64,000 nt of DNA from Melieria omissa (lineage: Eukaryota; Arthropoda; Insecta; Diptera; Ulidiidae), in the NCBI GenBank assembly GCA_963971225.1, contig OZ020269.1, positions 27,755,783 through 27,819,782 of the forward strand. The letters run 5' to 3'. Both the position numbers and the translations under genes were made by a program. Below the pieces are notes generated by a model, which was given only the letters and a program-made list of their open reading frames with translations, was not told where the DNA came from and made no database searches. Positions 47,120 through 59,440 of the stretch are shown here, piece after piece; position 1 is the stretch's first letter; every line of letters starts with the position of its first letter.

Positions 47120-48406
47120 TCAGGTGTACAACTTTGCTTCCGCCGTTTTCCGATAGGTGGCTGTACCGGCTGAGGCTGGTTGAAATACATAGATGGTAAT
47201 GCCTTTAAAGTGAGTGTGGACAGTGCCTAACGAATTGTCATCGCAGTTTCAGTGACAGTTGTTCTTGTTTTCGTATTATTCACGCTCGAAAATGTCCGTT
47301 TATGTGCCCAATTCTCGCCATTTGCGGGAAGTTTTACTTTTCTGTTACAATTCGAAAAAAAATGCAGCTGAAGCGCATCGAATGCTCTCAGAAACTTACG
47401 GGGATGCTGCTCTGAGTGAAAGAACGTGTCGGGAGTGGTTTCGACGTTTTCAAAATGGTGATTTCGATGTCGAAGACAAACATGGTGGTGGAAGAGAAAA
47501 AACCTTCAAAGATGAACAACTAGAAGCATTGCTTGATGAAGATTCGTGCCAAACCCAAGAAGAGCTTGCCGAATCGTTGGGAGTGAGTCAGCAAGCCATT
47601 TCAAAACGTCTCAAGGCCATGGGCATGATTCAGAAAGAAGGAAACTGGGTGCCGTACGAGTTGAAACCGAGGGACATCGAGCGCCGTCTATTTGTATGTG
47701 AGCAACTGCTTCAAAGACAAAATCGTAAGGGGTTTTTACATCGAATCGTAACCGGTGATGAAAAGTGGGTTCGATACGATAATCCTAAACGCAGAAAAGC
47801 ATGGGGAAAGCCCGGGCATGCTTCTTCGTCGAAGGCAAAACCGAATATTCACGGCGCCAAGGTTATGACTTGTATTTGGTGGGATCAGCTCGGTGTGATT
47901 TACTACGAGCTCTTAAAACCGGGTGAAACCATCACAGGAGATCGCTACCGAACGCAACTGATGCGCCTTAGTCGCGCGCTAAAAGAACAGCGGCCACAAT
48001 ATCAAGAGCGACATGACAAAGTCATCCTCCAACACGACAATGCTCGGCCTCACGTCGCAAAAGTGGTCAAAAAGTACCTGGAAACGCTGAAATGGGAAGT
48101 CTTGCCCCACCCGCCGTATTCCCCAGATGTCGCCCCTTCTGACTTCCACCTATTCCGTTCGATGGCACTCGGCCTGGCAGATCAACATTTTCAATCCTTC
48201 GAAGAATTGGAAAAATGGATTGCTTCATGGATAGCGTCAAAAGAGGACTCCTTTTTTCGAGCCGGGATCCGAAAATTGCCGGAAAGATGGGAGAAAGTTG
48301 TCGCTAGCGACGGACAATACTTTGAATAATACACCTGTAAGCACTTTTTCGCAATAAAGCTTTTAATTTTGGAAAAAAAACGACGGAAGCAAAGTTGTAC
48401 ACCTGA
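47120..48406 (+). mobile_element. Complete mariner element, mauritiana (Mos1-like) subfamily, 1287 bp
   Basis: The 30-bp terminal inverted repeats (47120-47149 and 48377-48406, starting TCAGGTGTACAACTTTGCTT) differ at a single base. The TA target dinucleotide is duplicated at 47118-47119 and 48407-48408. The end sequence is of the Mos1 type (CAGGTGTACAA), and Mos1 is 1286 bp long by published knowledge. The element carries an intact transposase and shows every structural requirement for autonomy. Confidence 0.95.
47292..48329 (+). CDS. Mariner transposase, intact, 345 residues
   Basis: Cut-and-paste DNA transposase that binds the inverted repeats and inserts at TA. The frame is open further upstream to 47259, but ATG 47292 gives exactly 345 residues, the length of Mos1 transposase. 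The N-terminal half has two helix-turn-helix domains (about 1-110, including SERTCREWFRRFQNGDFDVE and LGVSQQAISKRLKAMG), then the WVPYEL linker motif. The catalytic triad is Asp156 (VTGDEKW), Asp249 (LQHDNARPH) and Asp284 (YSPDVAPSDFHLF), spacing D,D34D, numbered exactly as in Mos1. It ends LPERWEKVVASDGQYFE. No stop or frameshift is seen, so the enzyme may be active. AATAAA at 48352 could serve its mRNA. Confidence 0.95.
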   Translation: MSVYVPNSRHLREVLLFCYNSKKNAAEAHRMLSETYGDAALSERTCREWFRRFQNGDFDVEDKHGGGREKTFKDEQLEALLDEDSCQTQEELAESLGVSQQAISKRLKAMGMIQKEGNWVPYELKPRDIERRLFVCEQLLQRQNRKGFLHRIVTGDEKWVRYDNPKRRKAWGKPGHASSSKAKPNIHGAKVMTCIWWDQLGVIYYELLKPGETITGDRYRTQLMRLSRALKEQRPQYQERHDKVILQHDNARPHVAKVVKKYLETLKWEVLPHPPYSPDVAPSDFHLFRSMALGLADQHFQSFEELEKWIASWIASKEDSFFRAGIRKLPERWEKVVASDGQYFE

Positions 48407-48409
48407 TAA

Positions 48410-51400
48410 CTGGAGAAAAAATTGTACCAAATCAATTTGGAAGAAGGTGTAAAAGGGGTGAGGGGTGCCGGGAGCTATAGAATACGGGAAGCCATTATGG
48501 AGGCCTGACTAAGGTAAAGGAATGGAAAATCGCATTTAAACACGAAACTTTACAACAATTTTTAAGAAATGCTACGAACTTCATTCTCATACAGAAGCAG
48601 TCTTCGTAAATAACCCACCATCCCTTTCCCTTTCCTCTCTTATCTTTCTCTGTAGTTTTAGTACAACAGTCTGAATGGACTCTCCTCCTACTCACATCGC
48701 ACAACTTCACTCTGTCAATTCGCACACACATCCAAATAGATCAAAATCGACAGTCAAACCGTCAGCGCAACTTTGTGTGAACATTGGCTAGAAAAACCAT
48801 CCCCCAAGACTGCCTCGCCTGACCGGAAAGTAGCACAAAACCGAATCATAAAAGCGGCCAATAAAAGTTTGCGCCATACATAAATATTTGCCATAAATAA
48901 GGAAGCAATGGAAATGATTTTCTTCTGGAGCTATCGGCAGCCAGCGAGCGTTCGTGACCGTTAACCGAAAGTCGCAAATGATTCGTTGGCGCGCAACGGT
49001 TTTCCCCCAACGGCACAACAACAAAACCGTAATTTTATCATTTATCGCTTAGCGAGAAAAGTGCAAACACAAACAGGCGAAAATAAATAAAGCGCAAACC
49101 AAAGCGCGAAAATGTGAAAACTGTCGAAAATTGCGCGAAAACCATGACCTTTCGTGTTTGCTTTATATTAAATCCGAAAGCGTAATGAACACAACGCAGC
49201 GACGATAAACAAAATTCGAATGGACAGAACACAAATAGCGTTCGGACAGCTGGAAGGGCAGGTGGAGGAGGAGAGCGTCAGGGGAACGTGCGCAGCTGCT
49301 GACCTCACACACAGCAATTGGCCAATGAGTGAGTGGTCGCCCAGACAAATGGTTCGGCGGCGTCTTTCGGTTAGGCGCAGCCAGGCGGCGGAGCAGAAGT
49401 ATTGTGGCCGACGACAGACGCAAGAGTGGCGCATGGGTGGATTGGGCGGGCGACGGGCAGAGCAAAGCGTTTGTTGAGTGTTGCGCGAGTGCTACCCCGC
49501 CAACATTTGACGTCAGCACAGCGAGCGGCAGTCAGCTAGCGAAACACAAACAACACAAAACACAGACGCAGCCAACCGCCGGCGGCACACACGCCGGGCG
49601 GTACTTGAATTAGCGGCGGCATCTGTTGCTGCGAGACCAAGCGGCGTGTCGACGGCGGTGGCAACCGTTGTTGCCGTTGACGTTCACGTTGCTGTTGCCG
49701 TTTTTGTTGGTGTTGATGGCGATGGCGATGGCGATGCCGATGTTGATTTTGATATTGATGGAGCTGCTCCGCAGCGATGATTTTGTTCCAAATTTGACTA
49801 CGAAAATAAATTGCGAAAGCACGAGCTACTCGCATCGAATCAATCTTTGGTTTTTGCGCCAAGTATTCTTGTTGTTGTTGTTTCGTTCAATTTGCCTTCA
49901 AATCGATTTGTATGCGTATTTTTACTTGTTTTTTATTTGTTCGCTGGTTGTATACAAAATTGAAAGAAAAGCTTCTTGTGGGCGCGTTGTTGCTTCCAAA
50001 ACCGAATTTCGTCTTATTGCGGTTGTTGTTGTTGTTAGACAATAATTGAAAATACTCAATCAAAACGATGCGCCCGTTTGTTGCGCGTCTATCAAGCGAA
50101 TGAAAAACACGCTAGAAAAAACTTAAAGAAAATGGATTTTTTTTTTTTAACGAGCGAAAGTGAATGGTTGCGTGGGCGACGCTGTCGACGCGCAAAAGGT
50201 GCTCGAGACGGCATGTTGGCAACTGTTGCACATAGGCGAACATTTTACGCTTATAAAAAGTGGCAACTGTGTGCGTGTCCCATGCGCCGATCGATGAATG
50301 CTTGAAATGTTCTGGCATATTCTCGCTTGAGCCCAAATGCCAAGCGGCGAGTGGACGCGTCTGCAACGCGATTTGAAAACCAAACGCACAGTGGCGAAAT
50401 GAATCAAAGGCAATGCTTGGAAAATTGCAGACGAATTGACAGGAAATCGATGCAACAACAGGAACAACAACAACAACACTGCATGCAATGTAGAATTACA
50501 CTGAGCAAAACGAATTCAAACACTGAAGGATCAAATCTTTGTAAAGAAAGCTGAATGTACACACACACACACAGAGGTTTAGTGTGTTAAAGTCTCACAC
50601 TGACGCGGTTAGGCTTTGAAAGCTTCCTCCTTCGTTAAATATAAAAAAAAAAACACATAACACGCAATAAACAAATCTGACCACTGCCCAATACACCTTT
50701 GACGCTTTCAATGCATTCCCTGTTTTTTTGTATATAACTTCCGTGTGCGTACAGATTCAACTGATCGCGCAGCGTAATATAAATGTATATATTTGTATAA
50801 ATCTTTATTGAGCAACGTTTTAATGTTGTTATTGAAAGTTTTATTTTTAAAACGATTTATAGCTGCCGCTAGCGCCATAAATATCTTAATGTTTGCCTCA
50901 ATATAGATTTCACCAAATGCTAGAAACCAATAAAAATCAACAACAACTCAATATTCAATCAAAACATCAAAACATAAATAATGCAAACAAATAAAACTAC
51001 AAAATTATGTACAAAAATACATGAAAAATGTAAATAGTTACGTGGAAAAGGCTTAGAAATATTATCAGAATTTTTGGTTTTTACAGTTTTTGGTAATTTT
51101 TACTATTTTTTATAAAATTATACTTATTGCTATTGTTTGTAGTTATTAGCATAAAATCCAATTTAAATAGTGTTGCAATCTATGCAACAATTGCACAATT
51201 TTTATGTCAAGATTTCAACTAAAAAGTGCGGAGAAAGGGAAAGTATTAAAGGTTTTCTAGGTTAGGTTAGACAAAAAATACGTCTGATTTCCGCATGTGA
51301 GTGTAGATCGATTAACACTGTAATTCTTTTCAAATTGCTCAAATTATTTTTAAATTTGAGTACTCTTACTGTCCGGCTGTCTCAAGCCTACGACTTACTT

Positions 51401-51560
51401 AGGGGTCCCGTTCTTTACGGGGTTAGAGAAGGTCCCCAAGCATGACATCTAATCACTGCTGAACTTTGCTAAGAACACCCACACACATTCTCACCGATCA
51501 CTTTTACTGCGACACACAACATTAAGAATATCCAACTGGTACCGGTAGAAGAGAAGTATA
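48410..51560. other. Non-coding stretch with GC-rich, CRE-containing block
   Basis: No gene was recognised. The part 49200-49780 is GC-rich against AT-rich surroundings, lacks repeats, and carries a palindromic TGACGTCA at 49508-49515. Overlapping open frames on both strands here share no protein family I know and reflect base composition. It could be a promoter or 5' UTR region for the Dgk transcription unit, which needs a start somewhere to the right of 33092. That is inference. Confidence 0.35.
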
Positions 51561-51865
51561 ACATATTTTATATCCTAAACCAGTTAGAAGGACGAAATTG
51601 GAGGATGTGATAGTGTACATATTAGTCCTCCAAATAAATTTTTTTCAAAAAAAAAACTATTGGAAATTTCCAAGAATATTCAAGAATAAAGTTTTAAAAG
51701 GACATTTTCATTACCTCTTCGTCCTTTTGCACCAAAACATTAAATTTTCTGAGATTCTAAGAATGTTTCTCTTTCATTCAATGTGTTCAATTTTAAAAAT
51801 TTCAGAGTTCTATAAAAAAATCCTGACGTCAGAAAGAAAAACTAAAAATGCAGTTTAACTTCATT

Positions 51866-51930
51866 TGGACTCTAGTTTCGCGATTATATAGATTTTTTCG
51901 TGTGTAAAATTTGTTGTTGCATGGTGTAAT
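51866..51930. repeat. Fragment related to the outer right arm of the 38636-40251 element
   Basis: TCTAGTTTCGCGATTATATA followed by GATTTTTTCGTGTG and a TTGCATGGTGTAAT end matches 40187-40251 (TCTAGTTTCGCGCGCATATG, GATTTTTTCCGGTG, TCGCACGGTGCAAT). It marks a second, mostly lost copy of the family. Confidence 0.5.
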
Positions 51931-52859
51931 ATGTAATGTTTAAAAAATAAAATACAAAATAATAAAAGTATGAGTCAAATAATTTCTCTTTTGAAGTACT
52001 TTCATTAAATTTTAAGTCGAGTATTTTGGAGTAAAACAATTGTAACTTAACTCGACACCTATTCATGAATCTCTTTTATGGTACTTTTTGTGAATCACTT
52101 GAAGTACGTATTCGAGAAGTTTTTACCTAAAACTGTCCTTTCAGAAAAACAATTCTTTCAAATTCTCTTCAAATTGTTTCTGACTTGGAGTACTTTCACC
52201 AAATTTAATCATGTTTTGCCATATATTTAAGACCTTAACCAATTTTTTACTACTCTAAAGGTTAGGTTAGGTCGAAGGAGCCCTGCCGCATGACACACTT
52301 AGGCCACAAGCTGGGCTCATTATGATAAGAAAGGAGTGATGTGACTCTACTGCAAGTCATTCAAAACCCGATTAAGTGTTTTTGGTGGATGAAACCTAGC
52401 AAATCTATTATATTGGCTATATTGAGGTCATTCAAGTTGTCAAAGAACGGTGATCTAAGTTAACCTCAAAAGTTGCTTTCTCACACAGTACTGAGAGTCG
52501 TCTGTATAAAAGCAGACTCCAGTTTTTGGCACCTCAACTCTAAACCAATCCTGCCAAAGAGGTATCTGGGTTGAATGGTATCTGGGAATGGTAGATGGTG
52601 CCCCTTTAACCCCTTAACTGTCTATGTCGAACATGGTTAGGTTGGTTAGTCTATGTCGAACATACTCGTCATCAAAATAAAAAAAATTATACATTCATAT
52701 GATCATTCAATGAATCAAATGTAATTTTGTGAACTCAAGAAGAGCAAATAAGTATCTTTTAAAAAGTTAACATTTTAGAATATTTGGTTGCCATTCAACT
52801 TTATTTTTCTTTACTTATTCTATAAAAACAAATGTGACCTTTTTTTTTCTAAGTCACAA

Positions 52860-53360
52860 TCTGGCAAAAACCGCGAAACCGATTTAGATAAAATAAGAAC
52901 CAAACGATTTCTTATGTGTAGGAATAGTATATAGGCTATATGAGATTGGCCACGCCCATCTCTAAGACCTACTATGGTAATAAAACTCAACCATGGTACA
53001 CATATGTATGGCGATATGGGTATCAAACGATTCAACGTGTCACTGCTGTAAATATAGACTATATAAAATTGGCCACGCCCACTTTCCACGCTCATTGAAC
53101 TAGCATAAACAAAGTATATTTCTGGAAATTAGTATTGATATCAAATGATTCTGTGCTTCATAAGAGTAAACATAGGCTATATTGCAAACATAGGCATTGA
53201 CCATGCCCACCTGATACGACTTCCTGTCTAGCCCTCCTTAGTGATTGAAATCAGTTATGGTATATCAGTGCAGTGATATTACTTGATTTTGTTTTTAAGG
53301 GGTAAAGATTGGCCACGCCCACTTGACGCGCCTCCCTTCCACGCCCACCGTATTGAACAA
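52860..53360. repeat. Modular repeat with GGCCACGCCCAC cores every ~110-130 bp
   Basis: Cores lie at about 52949, 53071, 53203, 53312 and 53338. Each is preceded by a TATAGGCTATAT..ATTGGCC-type stretch and followed by ATGGTATACATAT-like and ATCAAACGATT words. It resembles tail modules of retroposon-like repeats. No coding content. Confidence 0.55.
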
Positions 53361-55517
53361 CATTAGCAATGGTATACATATATATGGTATTGTTTGACAA
53401 TATGGCGCCTAATTTTTGTCATAATTGCTTAATTTTACAGGCAGAAAAATTTTACTCTATTTTCGTCGACACTCGTCTTTGCTGAAAAATAATTAAACAG
53501 TTTTAATCTCTTAACTAACTTGTAAAACATTACATTGTAGAGAAAAAAAATCGAGTTGAGTCAGTCAGTCAATACAAATAGTTACATATATACAGTAAAA
53601 TGGATATTTGAATGTTGTGAAGCAAGAAATAAAATGTGGTTTCGCAGCTTATTGTCAGCAATCTCTTCTTTCATCTTCCCATAAATCCCAATCCCTGGAA
53701 ACTCTTAAAAAAAATTATTCTCATATCGAACTCTTCATTAAGCCAAACAACAAGGATTCTCGTGTAAAATCAACATTTCCGCGTAGAGACTTTGTTAATT
53801 TCTCTGAGAATTCAACACACCATTGGCCTGTAGCGTTCCTCTTATTACCGTTACCTTAGCTACCGTTGTGGCTATTTTGTTCGAAAACCTGTTTCCGCAA
53901 ATTACTTACTTTGCCCATTCCAACTGGGCGCAATCTGCAACCTTCACTGCTTCACTCGTATCCCACTGACCTCACTGGAGTTGCTGGCCATTTATTTTTG
54001 TAATACAGTAGTAGTGATGGTTGCTGTTGTTTTTGTTGTTGTTGTAGCAGTTACCCTGCACTAAGCCGCCACCACCAACACTGCCAGCAACCAGCAACAT
54101 TCCCAACCAGCCGCTTAGTTGGCTAAGCCTTGGCGCTTTCACTTAGTTGGCCGCAGAGCGCGAAAGCTTCAGACACCGGACACCAGACACTGGAGCCATG
54201 CGCCCGACGCACAACGCACGGCGATACGACGATGGAAAATTACGGCGCATATATTTGCGTTTGTATGCATTTGGCCTGAAACAATTGAATGAAATTTATT
54301 GTGCGGATGTTTGTGTGCAAGTATGAGTGTGAGTGTGAGTGTGTCTTACTCACACCCACAAACAAACAAACAAACAAACAAAGAAATGGTGCTGTTTGCT
54401 GGCGTGCAGTGTCACGTTTCGCTTTTATGGCGCAGCAGGGATCAAGTGAAAATTGCCACGCAACAACAATGCAGCCGCAAATGGCCGCAGAATTAAAAGT
54501 GGAAAAACTTAAGCGACAATAAGTTTCAGCGTTGCATTTAGCTGACTTCATTTAAAGCCAAAACAACGGCCACCAGTTGACGAGCGCATTTCACACGTTC
54601 GAGCAATCCAAATTAGAAGACTTGCCGTGAATTGCGGCTCTTTTTTCACAGGTGTCGTTTAGTTGAGCCTCCTGGCATTCGCGTTATTCCATGTCGAGTC
54701 ATACAGTGTAAATGTGGCTGTGTGTATGTGTGTGTGTGTGCTCCCTTTTGTTTCGCTTTATTTGACATTTAAAATTCCATTCGCCGGTGTCATGTGTCGT
54801 ATTGGAATTTGACAATTTATCGGTTTTATTTATGTTTACGCATTAATTTCGAAATGGCACATTTACAAAATTAATTCGATAATGACACAGGACGAAGGGT
54901 AAACTTGGCCCAATATTTTTGCAGTTAATGGCAGTTTCGCGAGTGTGAGTGGTTGTTGCAATAAAAATATTTAAGTTTAACATCGATATGCTGATTGCCT
55001 AACGAGGAAACAAATATTGGGATACAAATATAAGCGACGCAGGATAATAGAAACATGTGAATACATAATAAAGAGCTGCAATGGATGATTCATTTCTCCC
55101 TACACACAGTGTGATTCGGTGCAGTGTGCACTGATTGCTAGCATTCACTGTGGTAAGAGAGCAGTATGAGAATGACAACAAAACGGAAACCGCAAGAGCA
55201 GTCAAAACTCATTTGCTTGTCTCTGCAAGGCACGCACTGTTTTCTCTCTGCTATATACACTGGAAGCAATGCTAATGAATCGTTGACAGTGCGTAACGGT
55301 CCAAAATGCTACCTGTACACTGAATGCAATGAGTGATTACAAGAAGAGTTTGCTACTTGACACGCGTAATTAAGTGAGGGAGTTTCGTAAAACATTTAGG
55401 TTTCTGACAAAATACCAATTAAAATGGAGGTTATTTATTCAAATAAATAATTTAAATGTCATATTAATGTAATACATAAATGTTATTTTAAAAAATTAAT
55501 TAAATGTAATATTAAAA

Positions 55518-55632
55518 GCCGCCGTGGCTCAGTTGGTTAGTGCGCGGTCCAGCGAGTCGCATGCAGAGCGACGCAAGATCGAATACTGCATGTAGTAACA
55601 CCTAAAAAAAATAACGGAAAACTCGTTTTCTC
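55518..55632 (+). mobile_element. tRNA-derived SINE head (same family as 28665)
   Basis: GCCGCCGTGGCTCAGTTGGT opens the copy. The A box is at 55525-55536 and a B-box-like GATCGAATAC at 55577-55586. The linker TAGTAACACCTAAAAAAAAT, then AACGGAAAACTCG matches the minus-strand copy at 28 kb. The downstream part differs (55633-55960), so either the body has diverged or a longer subfamily is present. Confidence 0.75.
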
Positions 55633-55718
55633 TTTCGGTGGCTGTCCTCTCAGCTGGAAATGGCAAACCTCTGAGAGTAAAAATTGCCTATGAAAAAGCT
55701 CCCAACGTGCCTCGTAAC

Positions 55719-55934
55719 GTAAAATTGACCTCGGATTTGGATTCAGCGACCCCGAAAACATATAGTATGCATAGTCCGACCCCCAGGCTAGAAAAATTTT
55801 TTTATATGATTTTAGTGGATTTGAAAGTGTTTGTTGAGGTTATGTCAAAAACGTGACGTGCTGGGGTAAAATTGACCTCGGATTTGGATTCAGCGACCCC
55901 AAAAACATATGGTATACATAGTCAGACCCCCAGG
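55719..55934 (+). repeat. Two ~68-bp direct repeats, 147 bp apart
   Basis: GTAAAATTGACCTCGGATTT, GGATTCAGCGACCCC, AAAACATATRGTATRCATAG and GACCCCCAGGC occur at about 55719-55789 and 55866-55934, nearly identical. The spacing suggests a tandem unit of ~147 bp represented one and a half times, next to the SINE. Confidence 0.8.
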
Positions 55935-55989
55935 CCAACATTTTTTTTTTTTTGTGTGGCTGTGTTATTAATTAAAATATTAAAAAATA

Positions 55990-57569
55990 CATTAGTCAGA
56001 ATAAGTTTTCGTACAGGCAAGTCAAAATTATGTTGTGATTAATATTGACCTCAAAAATGGGTTCTTTGTTTATAAAAACGTATCCACATTTTTCATATAT
56101 GCTTTAACTGCACTTTTTGTTCTGTTTTAGATGCATTAAAATAATAATTTTCCATGTATTCGTATTTATTGACAGTATACTCACAAAACGGAGCAGAATA
56201 AGTTTGCGTACAAAACTAATAACGGGAATTTCCAGTTATGCTTTTTATTTTTATTTGGAAATTTGTATTCCATTGAGCAGTAAACGGACTTGTAAATTTT
56301 TTTAAACGTATATGTGCTTGAAATTATATAGAAAGCAATAGAACCCAAGCGAAAAAAATTAAAATGGATAAAAGGATAATCTTACTAAATCTTTCCTAAA
56401 TTGACAAAAAATTTCGTGAAATTAGAGAAATTTTTGGAAGAGCACATTCGTAATTCCAAAAAGTCATCTTAAATCACAAAAAAACAGAAAATCTTCCTTC
56501 GTTACTACGATCTGGCCATTTTCCTAAGCTACCCAGGTAATAGGATTAGATTGTTTTGCGATCAGTATATATAATATAAGGCTAGTTGCATCCGATTTCT
56601 TCAGAAATGTATAGAAATATTTTATAAAACCCAGTAGCAGTGACTTTCTAAGAAAAGTCCTGAAATTAACAAATTTTCTCTACATAACAGCATGAAAGAA
56701 TCTCATATTTAGCTTACTAACAAGGAGCACAGAATTGCTTTCGTGAAAGAGTCTATCAAAGAGTCTAGAAAACTGGATTTCCAGGACTATGTGTAGGAAG
56801 ATTTATTATTCTCTGATAATGGTTTGACATATTTGGCATTAAAAGGCATAAACTAATTTGAAGAGGATTCAGTTAATAACAAAAATTTGACATTAACAGC
56901 AAAGCATAGCATTTGAGGGGGTCCCATACCATACCCCCCATACTTTTGCATGTCTACAAAAGGAGTGAGCAGGCTGTGTTGTTTTATTTATAAATAGTTC
57001 CGAGGGGTCATCTACATATTCTAAAAGCTTATGCAAGCCAAAGTTTCAAAATCTTGGATCAGGTTCCAACATTTCATTAAACTTTACGATGACCTTAAGG
57101 CGCAATGCATACGATGCGAAGCTGTTTTTGCTATTAACTGGCTCAACAAAGTTGAAAAAGTTCCTCCCTAGGCACTTAACGTGCATCTAATTGAGTATAT
57201 AAGGGGTTTACTTGAACCCTGAGCCCAAAAACACTCCATCTTCAAAGATATAGTAAATCAATATAACAATTCAAGGATATAACAAAATAGCCGCTGAAAA
57301 AACACCGAATTTAATAAAATGTCCGCCGAAACTTCTGCAGGGAGTTCAAAACTTAGTTTCAATTACATTTTAACTACATAACCTTATCTGGTACGCAAAC
57401 TTTTTCTGAGGTGAATTCATAACATATTTTGTTTTTGGCTTTTCTTTTACAGTTTGGTCAAGTTTTTCATATTATTATCTTAATGGAATGAAATAACTGA
57501 CTTTACGGACTTTATTTTTCATATGAAAAAGCTACGTAGCCCTTGTACGCAAACTTATTCTGACTAGTG
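55990..57569. mobile_element. Decayed Tc1-like transposon with IR/DR ends, 1580 bp
   Basis: The outer ends are CATTAGTCAGAATAAGTTTT and, inverted, CACTAGTCAGAATAAGTTTG, each beside TA (55988-55989 and 57570-57571). Inner direct repeats of the same motif lie at about 56188-56212 (GCAGAATAAGTTTGCGTAC) and, inverted, 57393-57415 (GTACGCAAACTTTTTCTGA). This is the outer/inner repeat arrangement known for IR/DR Tc1 elements. The transposase region (about 56350-57370) is broken by many stops and frameshifts. Remnants such as FREIREIFGRAHS and LIKCPPKLLQGVQ resemble the start and end of Tc1 transposases. Confidence 0.8.
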
Positions 57570-58199
57570 TATATGTTGTTACAATATTATTGTAATTTTT
57601 AGTCTAGCAATCAGCTAACCAACGCCATCATTAAAATAAAAATTTTGAAAAAAAGGAGTTAGATGCACAAGTAAATATAATTTAATTTTTCTGTTAAATT
57701 GTTTATGTCCATAAAACACAATAGTTTTAATTTAGGTGAAAATATTGAAACGAAAAGGCAGGCAAAGGTCGATAACGAACTGTGGAATTTCGTAACAATA
57801 TTTTATTTGTAAATTCATATGAAATTTAATTTGAATTAAATACCATTAAAAAAACTCAAAAATATGCGTGATTATTACAATAACAACAAAGCACTAATTG
57901 TTCTATTAGTATAACCAAAGAATATTTTTCCATACTTTTTGGTATAACTTACTGCATTCAGTGTCATTGCAGTAAATTTCATTGCCTTTACTGTGCATTG
58001 CCTTTAGTGTGTTCGCACACACTAATGTTATAAAGCAACAAAGACTCAGCTCTCATATGTCATGCACACACATGTTTTGCTTCTCTTCGCTGGCAGCTCT
58101 GATTCGATCTGTTTGCACTGAGCCAGTGCAGTGCAGTGCCGTGCAAAGAGAGAGAGTGTCTTGAAACAGCTTTCAAATGCACAATTGCAGCTCTTTAAT

Positions 58200-59440
58200 A
58201 CATAAATATAGTAAATATTTATTAAAAAAATGGCTCCTTCATAATTTCAGATGCCTATTTATCTGATTTCGTTAGATCGAAAATTAGGGTGCTGAAAAAT
58301 TCTTATTCTTATTCTTACTCTTATAATTCCTCAAGAACATAAGAACTACAAAAAATAATTATAAATAAATAATAACAAAAATAAAACAGAAAGATTAGTT
58401 TAAGATTAAATTATAGTTTTAGAGTTAGTTTTGGATTAGTTTAAAATTAAGTTTAAACTTAACTTAGCAACTCTTGACAGATCACTTGCAATATTTTCAT
58501 ATTTAAAATATTACAAAAATACAAAAATCTTATAAGAACAAAAATATTATTTAAATTGGAATTTTTGAATTAAAAAAAAGTTCTTCTTGTAATGCTTAGA
58601 AAATATTTTTGGAATATATAAAAATATACATATTCCATATGCAAAAATATAAAATATAAAATAAAAAAGGTATAACACAATAAAAAACACAGTGTTTTTA
58701 GTATTTGTAATGTTTAAAGAAATATTTAAAAACCATAAAATTACTAAAATCTTCATAGTTTTAAGAACAAAAATATTATCTAAAGTTTTTGAATGTTTTA
58801 AAAACAGTTTTGATTCTTTGTAATGCTTAGAAAATATTTTTGGAATATATTAAATATATAAAATCGAGAAACAAATTTTGTATAAAAAGATTTAACAAAA
58901 TATTTTCACTTTTTGTATATAAAAAAATATTTAACGAAATATTTTCACTTTTTGTTATGTTAAAGAAATATTTTAAAACAATATAAAAATTTCGTTTTTT
59001 AAACATTATAAAACACCAAAAAAATTTTTTTGATATAAAAATACAAAATTTAAACACCTTTTAATAATAAATAATATTTTTTATCCTAATTTCTTAAAAA
59101 AAAAATCTTTTTATTTTTTTGCAATATTTTACACAAAAAACAAATATTTTTTACATTAAAAAATAATAGTTTTTATTTGTTATGTCGTTTTTATATACTT
59201 AAAAAATAAAGAAATATTTTTTATATTTGTTGTTTATCTTCTTTAGCATTAAAAAAACAAAGATAATTATTTTAAATTTAAAATTAATACATATTCACAT
59301 GATTTTTCTTAATAAAATTCGTTTTTTTTAGTTTTTTCAATGCTTCCAAATAATGTAATAAAAGAAAAAAATTAATTGTTTATATATTTTTCTTTTTATA
59401 TATGTATCTGTATATTTAAATATATATACCATATTACTAG
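58200..59440. other. AT-rich stretch without recognised gene
   Basis: About 1.2 kb of A/T-rich DNA with recurring AAAATATTTTTGGAATATAT and GAAATATTTTAAA words (near 58605, 58835, 58945). It looks like a loosely repeated, decayed array. Open frames rich in F, I, K and N follow from composition. Confidence 0.5.

Noticed and set aside
51256..52276. AGGTTAGGTTAGG motifs resembling insect TTAGG telomere repeat
   Set aside because: Only two or three units each, and flies lack TTAGG telomeres; common short motif.
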